A stretch of DNA of 64,000 bases from Reichenbachiella agariperforans (GTDB lineage Bacteria; Bacteroidota; Bacteroidia; Cytophagales; Cyclobacteriaceae): assembly GCF_900142205.1 (NCBI RefSeq), contig NZ_FRAA01000002.1:184282-248281 (forward strand), given 5' to 3'. Below, piece by piece: positions 9,178 to 18,600 of this stretch. The position numbers were made by a program, and so were the translations under genes. How positions within the stretch are numbered: the first letter of the stretch is position 1; each line of letters begins with the position of its first letter. A model generated the notes under the pieces. That model saw nothing but the letters and a program-made list of their open reading frames with translations, was not told where the DNA came from and made no database searches.

Positions 9178-10365
9178 ATGGGCATAATAATACCGCTAAT
9201 ACTAATTGCAATCAGTTGTGTAGTCATCTGGAGAGCTGGAGATGGTTTCATGACCGCATCGGAGTACATAGGTAGAAATCTTTCTGATGGTGTGAGAGGA
9301 GCGTCTATCAATGCGATTGCCAGCTCTATGCCCGAGGTGTTCACTTCTATGTTCTTTTTATTCGTACTCAAGGATGCTTCTGGTTTTTCTGGAGGGATCG
9401 GTACTACTGCGGGTAGCGCAATCTTCAACGGCATGGTCATCCCTGCAGTCTCTGTTATCGCAGTGATTGGGATCGGACTTGCCAAACGCATAGAAGTATC
9501 TAAAAAAGTAATGCTCCGTGATGGTATTGCACTTATCCTCACAGAACTAATCTTCTTGATTTTGATTAGTGGTTCAGAGCTAGATTGGTATCATGGCCTA
9601 ATCCTCATGGGCGTTTACTTGGTGTACATTGCCTATATGTTTTTATCAATGGGGAAAAATGCATTGTCTGATGATTCCAATGAAGATATTGCCGAGGAAG
9701 AGGATGAAGATGATGAACCAAAACCATCTTTTCTTAAGAGTGTTTTAACCTTTGACCTTGAGAACACTTTTATTAGAAGAAAGATCACGGGATCAAACGC
9801 TTGGCCATTACTCTTTTTCTCAACTTTAGCGATCGCATTGGTCTGTTATCTTTTGGTGGTGGCATGCGAATGGATGGGAGCTGATACTTATGTGGTTCCT
9901 TACTTAGGAACTTTTAATGGGTTGAATATCCCGTTAATGTTTGTCGCATTGATTTTGGCATCTGCAGCTTCTAGTTTTCCAGACACAATTATCTCTATTA
10001 AGGATGCGCAACGTGGACAATATGATGATGCTATCTCGAATGCTCTCGGTAGTAATATCTTTGATGTGTGTTTTGCTTTAGGGTTTCCGCTATTCTTGTT
10101 CACAATTATTTATGGGCCTATTCATATGCCACCAGAGCTCGTAGACCTCAGTAGCGAGCTAAGATTGCTGTTGCTAATCTTGACAACTATAGCAGTGATT
10201 ATTTTTACCTCCTCTAAATATATAGGTAAAGCAAAAGCGTTTACGCTATTGACGATATACATTCTATTCGTACTCTACATTATAGGTAGGGGTTCTGGAA
10301 ATGAGTTTACCCAAGGTATTGCTGATTTCCTTGTGGAAACGGTCAGAATATTTAGTATTAGATAA
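9178..10365 (+). CDS. Sodium/calcium exchanger-family (CaCA) antiporter
   Basis: Inner-membrane cation antiporter of 395 residues with about ten membrane helices and the two inverted alpha-repeats of the Ca2+/cation antiporter superfamily. Repeat 1 is NAIASSMPEVFTS plus GTTAGSAIFNG, and repeat 2 is ASAASSFPDTIIS plus ISNALGSNIFD. In this family the acidic residue after the conserved Pro (Glu in repeat 1, Asp in repeat 2) binds the cation. Between the halves is a very acidic cytoplasmic loop (EDIAEEEDEDDE, around residue 165), a place where regulatory Ca2+ binding occurs in some exchangers. It resembles YrbG-type bacterial exchangers; ion specificity cannot be read from the sequence. Confidence 0.88.
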   Translation: MGIIIPLILIAISCVVIWRAGDGFMTASEYIGRNLSDGVRGASINAIASSMPEVFTSMFFLFVLKDASGFSGGIGTTAGSAIFNGMVIPAVSVIAVIGIGLAKRIEVSKKVMLRDGIALILTELIFLILISGSELDWYHGLILMGVYLVYIAYMFLSMGKNALSDDSNEDIAEEEDEDDEPKPSFLKSVLTFDLENTFIRRKITGSNAWPLLFFSTLAIALVCYLLVVACEWMGADTYVVPYLGTFNGLNIPLMFVALILASAASSFPDTIISIKDAQRGQYDDAISNALGSNIFDVCFALGFPLFLFTIIYGPIHMPPELVDLSSELRLLLLILTTIAVIIFTSSKYIGKAKAFTLLTIYILFVLYIIGRGSGNEFTQGIADFLVETVRIFSIR

Positions 10366-10385
10366 TACATGAACCCTCAAAATCT

Positions 10386-10434
10386 AAAAGGTCATTTCTT
10401 AACTTCTTTTAAAGAAATTAAGAAATGACCTTTT
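10386..10434. terminator. Bidirectional terminator between exchanger and TonB gene
   Basis: 17-base arms (10386-10402 and 10418-10434) pair perfectly, with A tracts on the left and T tracts on the right, 20 bases after the exchanger stop and just before the convergent TonB-family stop. Confidence 0.88.
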
Positions 10435-10441
10435 TTATAGG

Positions 10442-11119
10442 TTAGTTGAGCCTAAACACGATCGGCACGATCATCCTCACACGAACTGGTTTCCCTCTTT
10501 GTTTGCCTGGGTTCCATCGAGGCACGGTGGCTAACACACGTGCGGCTTCCTCATCACAGTCAGTACTTATTCCTTTGATAACTTCTATCTCAGCGATAGA
10601 ACCATCCCTATCTACTACAAACTGCACAAATACGCGCCCTTCAACACCATCTCTTCTGGCGCGATTCGGGTATTTCATTTCTCTCCCTATATGACTATAA
10701 AAGCTAGCCATACCACCGACAGGTTCTGGCATCTGCTCGACTACACCTATATATACATCAGGTTCTTCCTCTTCCAACTCCTCATCTACCACTACTACAT
10801 CATCAATATCGATGGTCAATTCTTCAATCTCTACGAGTGCCTCTATCTCCTCCTGCGTTTCGACGAAGACAGGTGCTTGCACAGATTTTCGTTCAATAGG
10901 TGCCTTAGGCCTTTCGGGTGATTTGATCACTGCAGCTACTGGTTCGATGACATAGAACACATCATACTCTACCTCTGGTTCAGGCAGGTGAGGCACGACC
11001 TCCTCTGTTCGCCAGTTGAAGGCCATTAACACCAATGACAGGCTCGTCACTAACCCTATACTAAAAAACATACCTCTTTTGCGTTCCAGGTCGATTGCTG
11101 GATTTTTCCTCAATTCCAT
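10442..11119 (-). CDS. TonB-family energy transducer
   Basis: 225-residue protein with a short cytoplasmic N-terminus, one membrane helix (around residues 16-35), a long acidic and proline-containing periplasmic linker (residues about 45-140, with EEIEALVEIEE and DEELEEEEPD), and a C-terminal TonB domain (YPNRARRDGVEGRVFVQF, then VPRWNPGKQRGKPVRVRM). TonB proteins carry proton-motive energy to outer-membrane TonB-dependent receptors. In Bacteroidota the family is large and many copies have no assigned receptor. The linker is acidic rather than the usual Pro-Lys/Pro-Glu repeat. It lies 78 bases after the small membrane protein that overlaps the sigma-factor gene, suggesting a shared operon; no ExbB/ExbD lies alongside. 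Confidence 0.88.
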   Translation of the reverse strand: MELRKNPAIDLERKRGMFFSIGLVTSLSLVLMAFNWRTEEVVPHLPEPEVEYDVFYVIEPVAAVIKSPERPKAPIERKSVQAPVFVETQEEIEALVEIEELTIDIDDVVVVDEELEEEEPDVYIGVVEQMPEPVGGMASFYSHIGREMKYPNRARRDGVEGRVFVQFVVDRDGSIAEIEVIKGISTDCDEEAARVLATVPRWNPGKQRGKPVRVRMIVPIVFRLN

Positions 11120-11197
11120 AATTGTAAATTTTAATGGTTAAAACATCTATTCAATCACAGAATTAAGACTACTCCCGGGATGAGCCTTAATTACAGT

Positions 11198-11461
11198 TTA
11201 TTCGCTTTTGAATTCGTCGAAGAGCATCTGGTCGACGTTTTCTTGTTTCGGTTGCTTTGAGTGAGTCGTCACACGGATGAGCCCCATTACGAGCATACCG
11301 AAGATCAAGACTGCCGCAACTAACAGCAACCACATTCTGCGCGACGAAGTGGATTTTTTTTCACGCTGTACGAGATCACTCAAAGATTGAAAATCTTTGT
11401 GCTTATCGATCTGGCTTTTTTTCACCGATCCCCTCCTCAATCTGATATCATATTTGGTCAT
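11198..11461 (-). CDS. Small single-pass membrane protein, candidate anti-sigma factor
   Basis: 87 residues: a basic cytoplasmic N-terminus (about 42 residues, Lys/Arg-rich), one membrane helix (LLLVAAVLIFGMLVMGLI, around residues 45-62) and a short acidic periplasmic tail. The start codon overlaps the stop codon of the ECF sigma-factor gene (ATGA at 11458-11461), which is the usual arrangement of a sigma/anti-sigma pair. No ZAS zinc motif or FecR domain is present and I recognise no family, so the role is inferred from position and topology only. Confidence 0.65.
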   Translation of the reverse strand: MTKYDIRLRRGSVKKSQIDKHKDFQSLSDLVQREKKSTSSRRMWLLLVAAVLIFGMLVMGLIRVTTHSKQPKQENVDQMLFDEFKSE

Positions 11462-12003
11462 GACTCCTTTTTTAATGAATCAAACTTCTCCTTTAATTTT
11501 TCCAAAGACCTGTATAGTCTCATTTTGATTCCACTTTCCTTTTTATCTAAGATAAAGGCGATCTCTTTAAAATTCTTACTTTCAAAAAACTTGAGTTCCA
11601 AAATCTGAATCTCATCGTCACTCAACTCTGCGATCAACTGCATCAGTACAGTCTGCTTTTCTTCTTGATCCTCGATTTGCTCGCAGCTCATTACGAGATT
11701 GACCTTTTCATCTTCGAGACTCAAATGTTGCCGCTTTTTCGTCTCACGAAAATACTTATTGGTCTCATTGGTCGCGATCTTGTACAGCCACGCACCAAAT
11801 CCCACTTCACGCACTTGATATTTAGGTAAGGCCTGCATCGCATTCATAAAAACCCGCGAAGTAACATCCGCAGCGGCACTCTCCTCATCAGTACGCCGAT
11901 ACACAAAGCGGAAAATTGACTCATAGTACCGATTATACAATGGCTCAAAATGCTTAATGTCTGCTTTTGCACGCTGGATGATATCTGCTTCTGAATAGTC
12001 CAA
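11458..12003 (-). CDS. ECF-family RNA polymerase sigma factor
   Basis: 181-residue sigma-70-family protein with only regions 2 and 4. Region 2 includes EPLYNRYYESIFRFVYRR and ASTSRVF-like DVTSRVFMNAM with WLYKIATN. Region 4 is LSDDEIQILELKFFESKNF followed by the helix-turn-helix KEIAFILDKKESGIKMRLYR. It directs RNA polymerase to a small stress or envelope regulon. It begins with TTG, since a stop lies two codons upstream. It heads a cluster with the overlapping membrane protein and the TonB-family gene. It is not of the SusC/FecR-linked type, as no FecR or TonB-dependent receptor follows. Confidence 0.9.
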   Translation of the reverse strand: MDYSEADIIQRAKADIKHFEPLYNRYYESIFRFVYRRTDEESAAADVTSRVFMNAMQALPKYQVREVGFGAWLYKIATNETNKYFRETKKRQHLSLEDEKVNLVMSCEQIEDQEEKQTVLMQLIAELSDDEIQILELKFFESKNFKEIAFILDKKESGIKMRLYRSLEKLKEKFDSLKKES

Positions 12004-12127
12004 TGATCAAGTCGTCGCTTTGTTAGTTTACAGTTATAATCCTAAGATGGACATAAAGTCACATTTTTCGAGCGAAAAAATATTTTCTCATGGTCAATTG
12101 CTCCCGAATGGCTTTATTTGAACTCCC

Positions 12128-12703
12128 ATGAGCACCATTGACAAAGCCAAACTGAGAACGGTCTATCTCCGAAAACGTAAAATGCTCTCTGCTGAAATGT
12201 CTGCAGAGATAGCCTCTAAGATACTGTGTCAGTTTAAAGTCTTTTTGACGCAAGTAACTGTTCGAAATGTGCATGTTTTTCTACCCATCACAAAGCAGAG
12301 CGAGATCAACACTTGGTTGATTATCGATCACCTGATCTCTGAAAGTATTGATACCATCATCTCTAAGTCAGACCTCTCAACGAACCAACTCACACACTAC
12401 CGCTACGAAAATAAAGAACAGCTTCAGTTCAACAAATGGGGCATTCCAGAACCTACTAGTGGTCAGATTGTACTGGAGGATGATATAGATATGGTAATCG
12501 TGCCATTGATAACTTTTGATAGACGGGGACATAGGATTGGCTATGGCAAGGGCTACTATGATCGGTTTTTGAGTAGCTGTCGTCCCGACTGTCTAAAAGT
12601 CGGGCTAAGCATGTCTCCACCTTTAGATATCATTCCTTATGTAGATTCGTATGATGTAGCTTTGGACTATTGCATTACCCCGCTAAAGAACTACAAATTT
12701 TAA
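12128..12703 (+). CDS. 5-formyltetrahydrofolate cyclo-ligase
   Basis: Cytoplasmic enzyme of one-carbon metabolism that converts 5-formyl-THF to 5,10-methenyl-THF using ATP. The C-terminal signature is clear: VPLITFDRRGHRIGYGKGYYDRFL (around residues 125-148, only partly quoted by families as GxGxGYYDR). The N-terminal basic LRTVYLRKRKML matches the nucleotide-binding start of the family. The length of 191 residues is typical. The stop is 3 bases before the next ATG, so it is co-transcribed with ypdA. Confidence 0.93.
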   Translation: MSTIDKAKLRTVYLRKRKMLSAEMSAEIASKILCQFKVFLTQVTVRNVHVFLPITKQSEINTWLIIDHLISESIDTIISKSDLSTNQLTHYRYENKEQLQFNKWGIPEPTSGQIVLEDDIDMVIVPLITFDRRGHRIGYGKGYYDRFLSSCRPDCLKVGLSMSPPLDIIPYVDSYDVALDYCITPLKNYKF

Positions 12704-12706
12704 TCC

Positions 12707-13675
12707 ATGAGTGAAAAGAAAATATATGACGTCATCATCATCGGTGGCGGCCCGATAGGTCTAGCCTGCGGTATCGAAGCGAAGAAAAAAGGGCTAAGCT
12801 ATGTCATCATCGAAAAAGGCTGCTTGGTCAACTCACTCTACAACTATCCGATGAACATGACCTTCTTTTCTACCTCCGAGAAGTTAGAAATAGGGGGAGT
12901 TCCGTTCATCTCTCACAACAGTAAACCAACCAGAGCCGAGGCGCTCGAGTATTACCGAAGGGTCACCACCACCTGGGAACTAGACATCAAGCTGTACGAG
13001 AAAGTCAAATCGGTTCAAAAAACGGACACTTTCGCCATCAAAACAGATAAAGGCAACTACCAGTCTAAACATGTTGTTTTATCGACAGGTTTCTATGATT
13101 TACCTTTTTTGCTGAATGTCAAAGGAGAGAATTTATCTAAGGTCAAACACTACTACGATGAGCCTCATCCCTATTTTGGACAAAAAATCGTCGTGATCGG
13201 AGCGGCTAACAGTGCTGTCGATGTAGCCTTAGAAACCTATCGAAAAGGTGCAGAAGTCACGATGGTCATTCGTCATGAAGCCATCAACCCACGGGTCAAG
13301 TATTGGGTACTCCCAGATATAGAAAACCGGATCAAAGAATCGTCTATCAAGGCATATTTTAGTTCGTCGATCGCTGAGATCCGTGAGCATGAGGTGGATA
13401 TCATGACGCCCGAAGGACTGGTAACGATAGAAAATGATTTTGTATTGGCTATGACAGGATACCAGCCTAGCTTTCCATTTCTAGAAGGCATGGGCATAGA
13501 GATCGGAAAAGACAATATGAAGACCCCTGTCCACAACCCCGAAACCATGGAAACCAATGTGTCAGGTCTCTACCTAGCAGGCGTAGTATGTGGTGGATTG
13601 CAAACCAACAAATGGTTCATCGAGAACTCCAGAGTGCACGCCGAAGTTATAGTAGAAAATATTGTATCTGGGTGA
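12707..13675 (+). CDS. ypdA: YpdA-family FAD-dependent bacillithiol disulfide reductase
   Basis: Flavoprotein of 322 residues related to thioredoxin reductase. The FAD Rossmann motif IIGGGPIGLACGIEA is at residues 11-25 and the NADPH motif VVIGAANSAVDVALE is mid-protein. The C-terminal flavin block is GLYLAGVVCGG. It lacks the redox CxxC of thioredoxin reductase, as expected for YpdA, which reduces oxidised bacillithiol with NADPH in Firmicutes. Its presence predicts bacillithiol or a related thiol in this organism (inference). It follows the formyl-THF cyclo-ligase gene by 3 bases. Confidence 0.88.
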   Translation: MSEKKIYDVIIIGGGPIGLACGIEAKKKGLSYVIIEKGCLVNSLYNYPMNMTFFSTSEKLEIGGVPFISHNSKPTRAEALEYYRRVTTTWELDIKLYEKVKSVQKTDTFAIKTDKGNYQSKHVVLSTGFYDLPFLLNVKGENLSKVKHYYDEPHPYFGQKIVVIGAANSAVDVALETYRKGAEVTMVIRHEAINPRVKYWVLPDIENRIKESSIKAYFSSSIAEIREHEVDIMTPEGLVTIENDFVLAMTGYQPSFPFLEGMGIEIGKDNMKTPVHNPETMETNVSGLYLAGVVCGGLQTNKWFIENSRVHAEVIVENIVSG

Positions 13676-13793
13676 GTAAATTGCACTTTTCCTAGTACCA
13701 CCCCCCGAAAACGATAATGTTTTTACCTAAAACATAAAATACAAGAGTTTATTGATCCTATATTAGAAATCATTTTTATACTTTAGCCTTTAA

Positions 13794-14237
13794 ATGCCAA
13801 GTAAAATAGTCAAATATATACTATCGCCACTCGCGTTATTCGTTCTACTGCTGAACGGATACAGCCAGTCGTATGCGCATACGTTTGACGAAAACATCTT
13901 TACTTATCATGATAATGCTTTACTAGCCTCTGAGCGTAAAGAAGGCGAATCGCTACGCAATGAATGTAAGATTCAAGCCGCTACTCCTGACAAAGAGAAA
14001 CATCACCGTGATGCCAACGATGATGCTATAGAGAAAGTCGAAGAAGAAAAAGAAGAAGATGACAAACTGCATGCTTATAAAAAGCATATCGTGCATGGCA
14101 ATTTCTTCAACTCGATATTTGATACACCAACCTTTGGTCATTTCTTCATCGCGCTGAACAAACGCTTACTCTCCTACACGGAGACTACTTATTCTACCCC
14201 CAGTAACAATATTCTTTTTCAGGTATTCATCCTATGA
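13794..14237 (+). CDS. Small exported protein of unknown function
   Basis: 147 residues with an N-terminal signal peptide (hydrophobic stretch LSPLALFVLLLNGYSQSYA, cleavage probably after SYA). The middle is strongly charged, with KEKHHRDAND and a run EKVEEEKEEDD, and several histidines (HAYKKHIVHG). The C-terminal 40 residues are hydrophobic/aromatic, ending in FQVFIL. I do not recognise a family. It lies 290 bases before the RND efflux operon on the same strand; a periplasmic metal-binding or sensory role is possible but unproven. The ATG start is the only one that gives a signal peptide. Confidence 0.6.
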   Translation: MPSKIVKYILSPLALFVLLLNGYSQSYAHTFDENIFTYHDNALLASERKEGESLRNECKIQAATPDKEKHHRDANDDAIEKVEEEKEEDDKLHAYKKHIVHGNFFNSIFDTPTFGHFFIALNKRLLSYTETTYSTPSNNILFQVFIL

Positions 14238-14527
14238 TCCTGTCGATGTAGATAGTTAAGTTTATCTACTCCCTCCCTTTTTTGTCATACTCCCTCCAGT
14301 GACTGGCAGCCTATATGTCTTTTATACCCTTGAATCACTCCGTCTATTTTACACTGCGGACATAATTCTATGGATATAAATCACAATGAAATAGATGTCT
14401 ATAAACACATTTTTATTTTAGTTAAAGGTGCTGTTCATTTAATGGAAACGGAGCATATCATGTGAGGTGAGGAAACAAGCTAATCCTCCTAGGAAATAAT
14501 CAATAACACCTATTACAAAATAAAACC
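14238..14527. other. Spacer before the efflux operon, 290 bp
   Basis: No gene seen. The base composition is mixed and there is no exact TAnnTTTG element; a promoter for the efflux operon is expected here but not identified. TCCTAGGA near 14487 is a short palindrome without clear meaning. Confidence 0.4.
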
Positions 14528-15613
14528 ATGAATAAAATGCTCATTCTCATGGCTCTGTGTGCGTCTATATACTGCACGAGTTGTGAATCACACAAAGAAC
14601 ACAAGAAACTTGAAACAAAGTTCTTGGTCACTAGTCCAATAAAAATGGACACTTCGATTACCAAAGATTATGTTTGTCAAATCCGCTCCATTCGTCACAT
14701 CGAACTAAGAGCACTCGAAAGAGGTTATCTGCAAGATATTTTCGTAGATGAAGGGCAGTTTGTCAAAAAAGGGCAGTTGATGTTCAAAATTATGCCCCTA
14801 CTCTACAATGCCGAGCTCCAAAAAGCAGAAGCAGAAGCAGAGTTTGCTAAAATTGAGTATTTGAACACCAAGTCCCTCGCTGATAGAAATATCGTAGCGC
14901 CAAATGAACTGGCACTCACGAAGGCCAAGTATGACAAAGCCAAAGCAGCCTTATCACTGGCTCAAATTCATTTGGGTTTCACGGATATCAAAGCTCCTTT
15001 TTCGGGTATCATGGATCGCTTTCACAAGCGACCAGGAAGTTTAGTAGACGAAGGGGATCTACTCACCGACCTCTCGGACAACAGCAAAATGTGGGTCTAC
15101 TACAACGTCCCAGAGGCAGAGTATCTAGACTATAGACTCAACTTAAAGAAAGACAGCAGTCTGATGAAAGTCAATCTACTGATGGCCAACAACAAGATGT
15201 TTGACCAAACAGGTGTAGTAGAGACCATAGAGGCGGATTTCAACAACCAAACGGGCAACATCGCCTTTAGAGCGACCTTCCCTAACCCAGACCGTCTGTT
15301 GAGACACGGTGAGACAGGCAATGTTGTCGTGAGAGTAGACCTCAAGGACGCATTAATCATACCTCAAAAAGCAACTTTTGAAGTCCTAGACAAAAAATAC
15401 GTCTATGTCGTCGACAAAGACAATAAAATACAATCCAGAATCATTACCATCGGTGCTGAAATGTCCGATCTATTTGTCATCGATAGCGGCCTAGACGAAG
15501 GTGACAAAATTCTTCTTGAAGGTTTGCGCCTCGTGCGAAACAATGACAAGATCAACTATGAGTTCAAAGAACCCAAAGAAGTCATTTCTCATTTGAGATT
15601 GCACGCAGAGTAA
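14528..15613 (+). CDS. RND efflux periplasmic adaptor (membrane fusion protein)
   Basis: 361-residue HlyD/AcrA-type adaptor that bridges inner-membrane pump and outer-membrane channel. The N-terminus is a lipoprotein-like signal (MLILMALCASIYCTSC, lipid-carrying Cys at 19). Then come the biotinyl-lipoyl half-motif (ELRALERGYLQDIFVDEGQ), an alpha-hairpin of about 65 residues (KAEAEAEFAKIEYL to KAALSLAQ), the second lipoyl half (GFTDIKAPFSGIMDR) and a beta-barrel/membrane-proximal domain. The hairpin is short, as in many Bacteroidota AcrA homologues. It is the first gene of a three-gene efflux operon, 30 bases before the pump gene. Confidence 0.92.
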   Translation: MNKMLILMALCASIYCTSCESHKEHKKLETKFLVTSPIKMDTSITKDYVCQIRSIRHIELRALERGYLQDIFVDEGQFVKKGQLMFKIMPLLYNAELQKAEAEAEFAKIEYLNTKSLADRNIVAPNELALTKAKYDKAKAALSLAQIHLGFTDIKAPFSGIMDRFHKRPGSLVDEGDLLTDLSDNSKMWVYYNVPEAEYLDYRLNLKKDSSLMKVNLLMANNKMFDQTGVVETIEADFNNQTGNIAFRATFPNPDRLLRHGETGNVVVRVDLKDALIIPQKATFEVLDKKYVYVVDKDNKIQSRIITIGAEMSDLFVIDSGLDEGDKILLEGLRLVRNNDKINYEFKEPKEVISHLRLHAE

Positions 15614-15643
15614 TCCTATATCAAGCACTAAAAGAAAATAACA

Positions 15644-18600
15644 ATGTTTCAGCAATTTATACGTAGGCCTGCACTCGCCATCGTGATCTCTTTGGTCATT
15701 ATGTTTATGGGGGCACTCGCCATCAAAACACTACCTAAATCCCAATTTCCCGATATCGCCCCACCTATGGTTGTGGTGTATCTATCTTACCCAGGCGCTA
15801 GTTCGACAGTATTGACTAACTCGGTGCTAATCCCGTTAGAACAAGCAATCAACGGTGTACCGGGGATGAAGTACATGTTCTCCACCGCAGCGAGCTCTGG
15901 GGAAGCCAACATTCAGATTGTGTTTCACAAAGGAAGTGACCCGAACCAAGCGGTAGTCAACATCAACAACAGGGTGCAGCAAATGAAGAACCGACTGCCA
16001 GCGATTGTACAGCTGGAAGGTCTACGAGTTCAGCGACTGATGCCAAACATGCTGATGTATGTCAACCTCTATGGTAAAGATACAACCAATGTAGACATGA
16101 AGTACATCTTCAACTATGCCTACATCAACATGCTTCCCGAGCTACAACGGATCAATGGGGTCGGCCTGGCTCAGATCGTAGGTAGTCGTCAGTACGCCAT
16201 GCGAGTCTGGTTAAATCCAGACCGAATGCGGGCCTATAATATCTCGTCCGAAGAGGTCATGGATGCACTCAACGAACAAAGCATCATAGGATCTCCAGGT
16301 CGACTCGGTCGTGCCGATAGTAAAAGATCTGAAGCTATCGAGTATGTACTGACCTATAAGGGTCGCTATAGTGATGCCGACCAATACAAAAATGTAATCA
16401 TTCGTGCCAATGATGATGGGGAAATCCTCCGACTGAAAGATGTCGCCGATGTAGAGCTCGGCAGTGAGTACTACGACATCTACTCTAACAAAGATGAATA
16501 CCCGTCAGCAGCGATTACTCTGAATCAAGCCTATGGAAGTAATGCGACTGAAGTAATCGAGGAAGTGAAAGCCAAACTGGAAGAAATGAAGAAAGATTTT
16601 CCTCCAGGGATAGAATACGAAATCAGCTACGACGTATCCAACTTCTTAGATGCATCAATCGATGAGGTGATTCACACCTTGAGAGACGCATTTATTTTAG
16701 TGTCTATCGTGGTGTTTATATTTCTCGGAGACTGGCGATCTACGCTGATCCCGACACTGGCGGTACCTGTATCGCTGATAGGGGCATTTTTCGTCATGCA
16801 GGTGTTTGGACTCAATATCAACATGATTACGCTTTTTGCATTAGTACTTGCCATCGGTATTGTCGTCGATGATGCGATTGTCGTGGTAGAAGCCGTCCAT
16901 GCGAAGATGGAAGAAAAACATCTCTCGCCGTTTAAGGCAGTAAAGGAAGTGCTGGGAGAAATCAGTGGAGCAATTATCGCGATTACACTGTTGATGACAG
17001 CAGTATTTGTACCCGTAGCGTTTATGTCTGGACCCGTCGGGATTTTCTATCGACAGTTTTCCATCACTATGGCTTCATCCATCGTGATATCGGGGGTTGT
17101 TGCTTTGACTTTGACGCCTGTACTCTGCGCAATCATTCTCAAGAATGATCATGGCAAACCAAAGAAGAAAAACATGTTTACCAACGCGATGGATGGTTTC
17201 AATAGTGGATTTGAAAAGCTCACAGGTAAATATGTCGGTCTACTCAAAGTCATCGCCAATCGTCGTGTCGTGACCTTCGGATTGTTAATTGCCTTTGCTG
17301 TCGGTACGTTAGGGATTACCAAATACTTACCGTCAGGTTTCATTCCATCCGAGGATCAGGGGATGATCTACGCTGTACTGCAAACACCTCCAGGGTCTAC
17401 CTTGGAGAGGACGTATGCTATCAGCCGTGACCTCCAAAAGAAAGCGCTCCAGGTAGATGGAGTCAAATCAGTCTCTTCGCTAGCAGGATATGAAATCCTA
17501 ACACAGGGTAGAGGGTCCAATTCTGGTACATTGCTGATCAACTTAGACCCATGGAGCGAACGACACCATGGTATCAAAGAAGTCATCGAAGAGTTGGAAG
17601 AAAAAGCCCAAAGTATTCCAGGTGCGAAAATCGAGTTTTTCGATCCACCAGCCGTGCCAGGCTATGGTGCAGCAGGAGGGATTGCACTACAGCTATTGGA
17701 CAAAAATACAGACATAGATTACGAGCGATTGGGCAAGGTCAATGAGGCCTTTATGGACGAGCTAGCCAAAAGAGAAGAGCTAACCTCTTTGTTTACTTTT
17801 TACCGAACAGACTACCCTCAATATGAGCTAGAAATCGATAACGAACTAGCCATGCAAAAAGGAGTCTCAATCGGTAAAGCGATGGACAACCTCTCCATCA
17901 TGATAGGTAGTACCTATGATCTGGGCTTTATCAAGTTTGGTCGTTTTTTCAAAGTATTTGTGCAGTCTGATCCGTCATTTAGAAAACTACCCACGGACAT
18001 CATGAAGCTCTATGTCAAAAATGATGTCGGTGAAGAAGTGCCCTATTCGGCTTTCATGCGGATCAAAAAGACGCAAGGGATCTACGAGATCAATCGCTAC
18101 AACATGTACACCACAGCGTCGATTCGTTGTGCACCAGCAGAAGGGTACAGTAGTGGCGAGGCGATCAAAGCGATCCAAGAAGTGGCCGCTGAGAAACTGC
18201 CAAGAGGCTTTGATATAGACTGGGCTGGACTCCAAAAAGATGAGGTTTCTCGTGGTAACGAAGCAGTTTATATTTTCCTCATTGTATTGATCTTTGTCTA
18301 TTTTGTATTGTCTGCACAGTATGAGAGTTTCATCCTCCCACTAGCTGTAGTACTCTCACTACCCGCTGGGGTATTTGGATCTTTCCTATTCATCAAAGCG
18401 ATGGGCTTGTCCAATGATATCTATGCGCAGGTTGCACTGGTCATGCTGGTAGGGCTATTGGGTAAGAATGCCGTATTGATCGTCGAATTTGCCGTGCAAA
18501 AGCATCAAGAGGGCATGACGGTACTGGATGCTGCCATAGAGGGAGCCAAAGTACGTTTCCGTCCTATCCTGATGACTTCCTTCGCCTTCATCGCAGGATT

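Noticed and set aside
9171-9542. Reverse ORF over the cation exchanger
   Set aside because: Antisense shadow of hydrophobic codons; no start context.
13953-14141. Reverse-strand ORF rich in Phe inside the small exported protein
   Set aside because: The Phe run is the complement of the Glu/Lys-rich forward codons.
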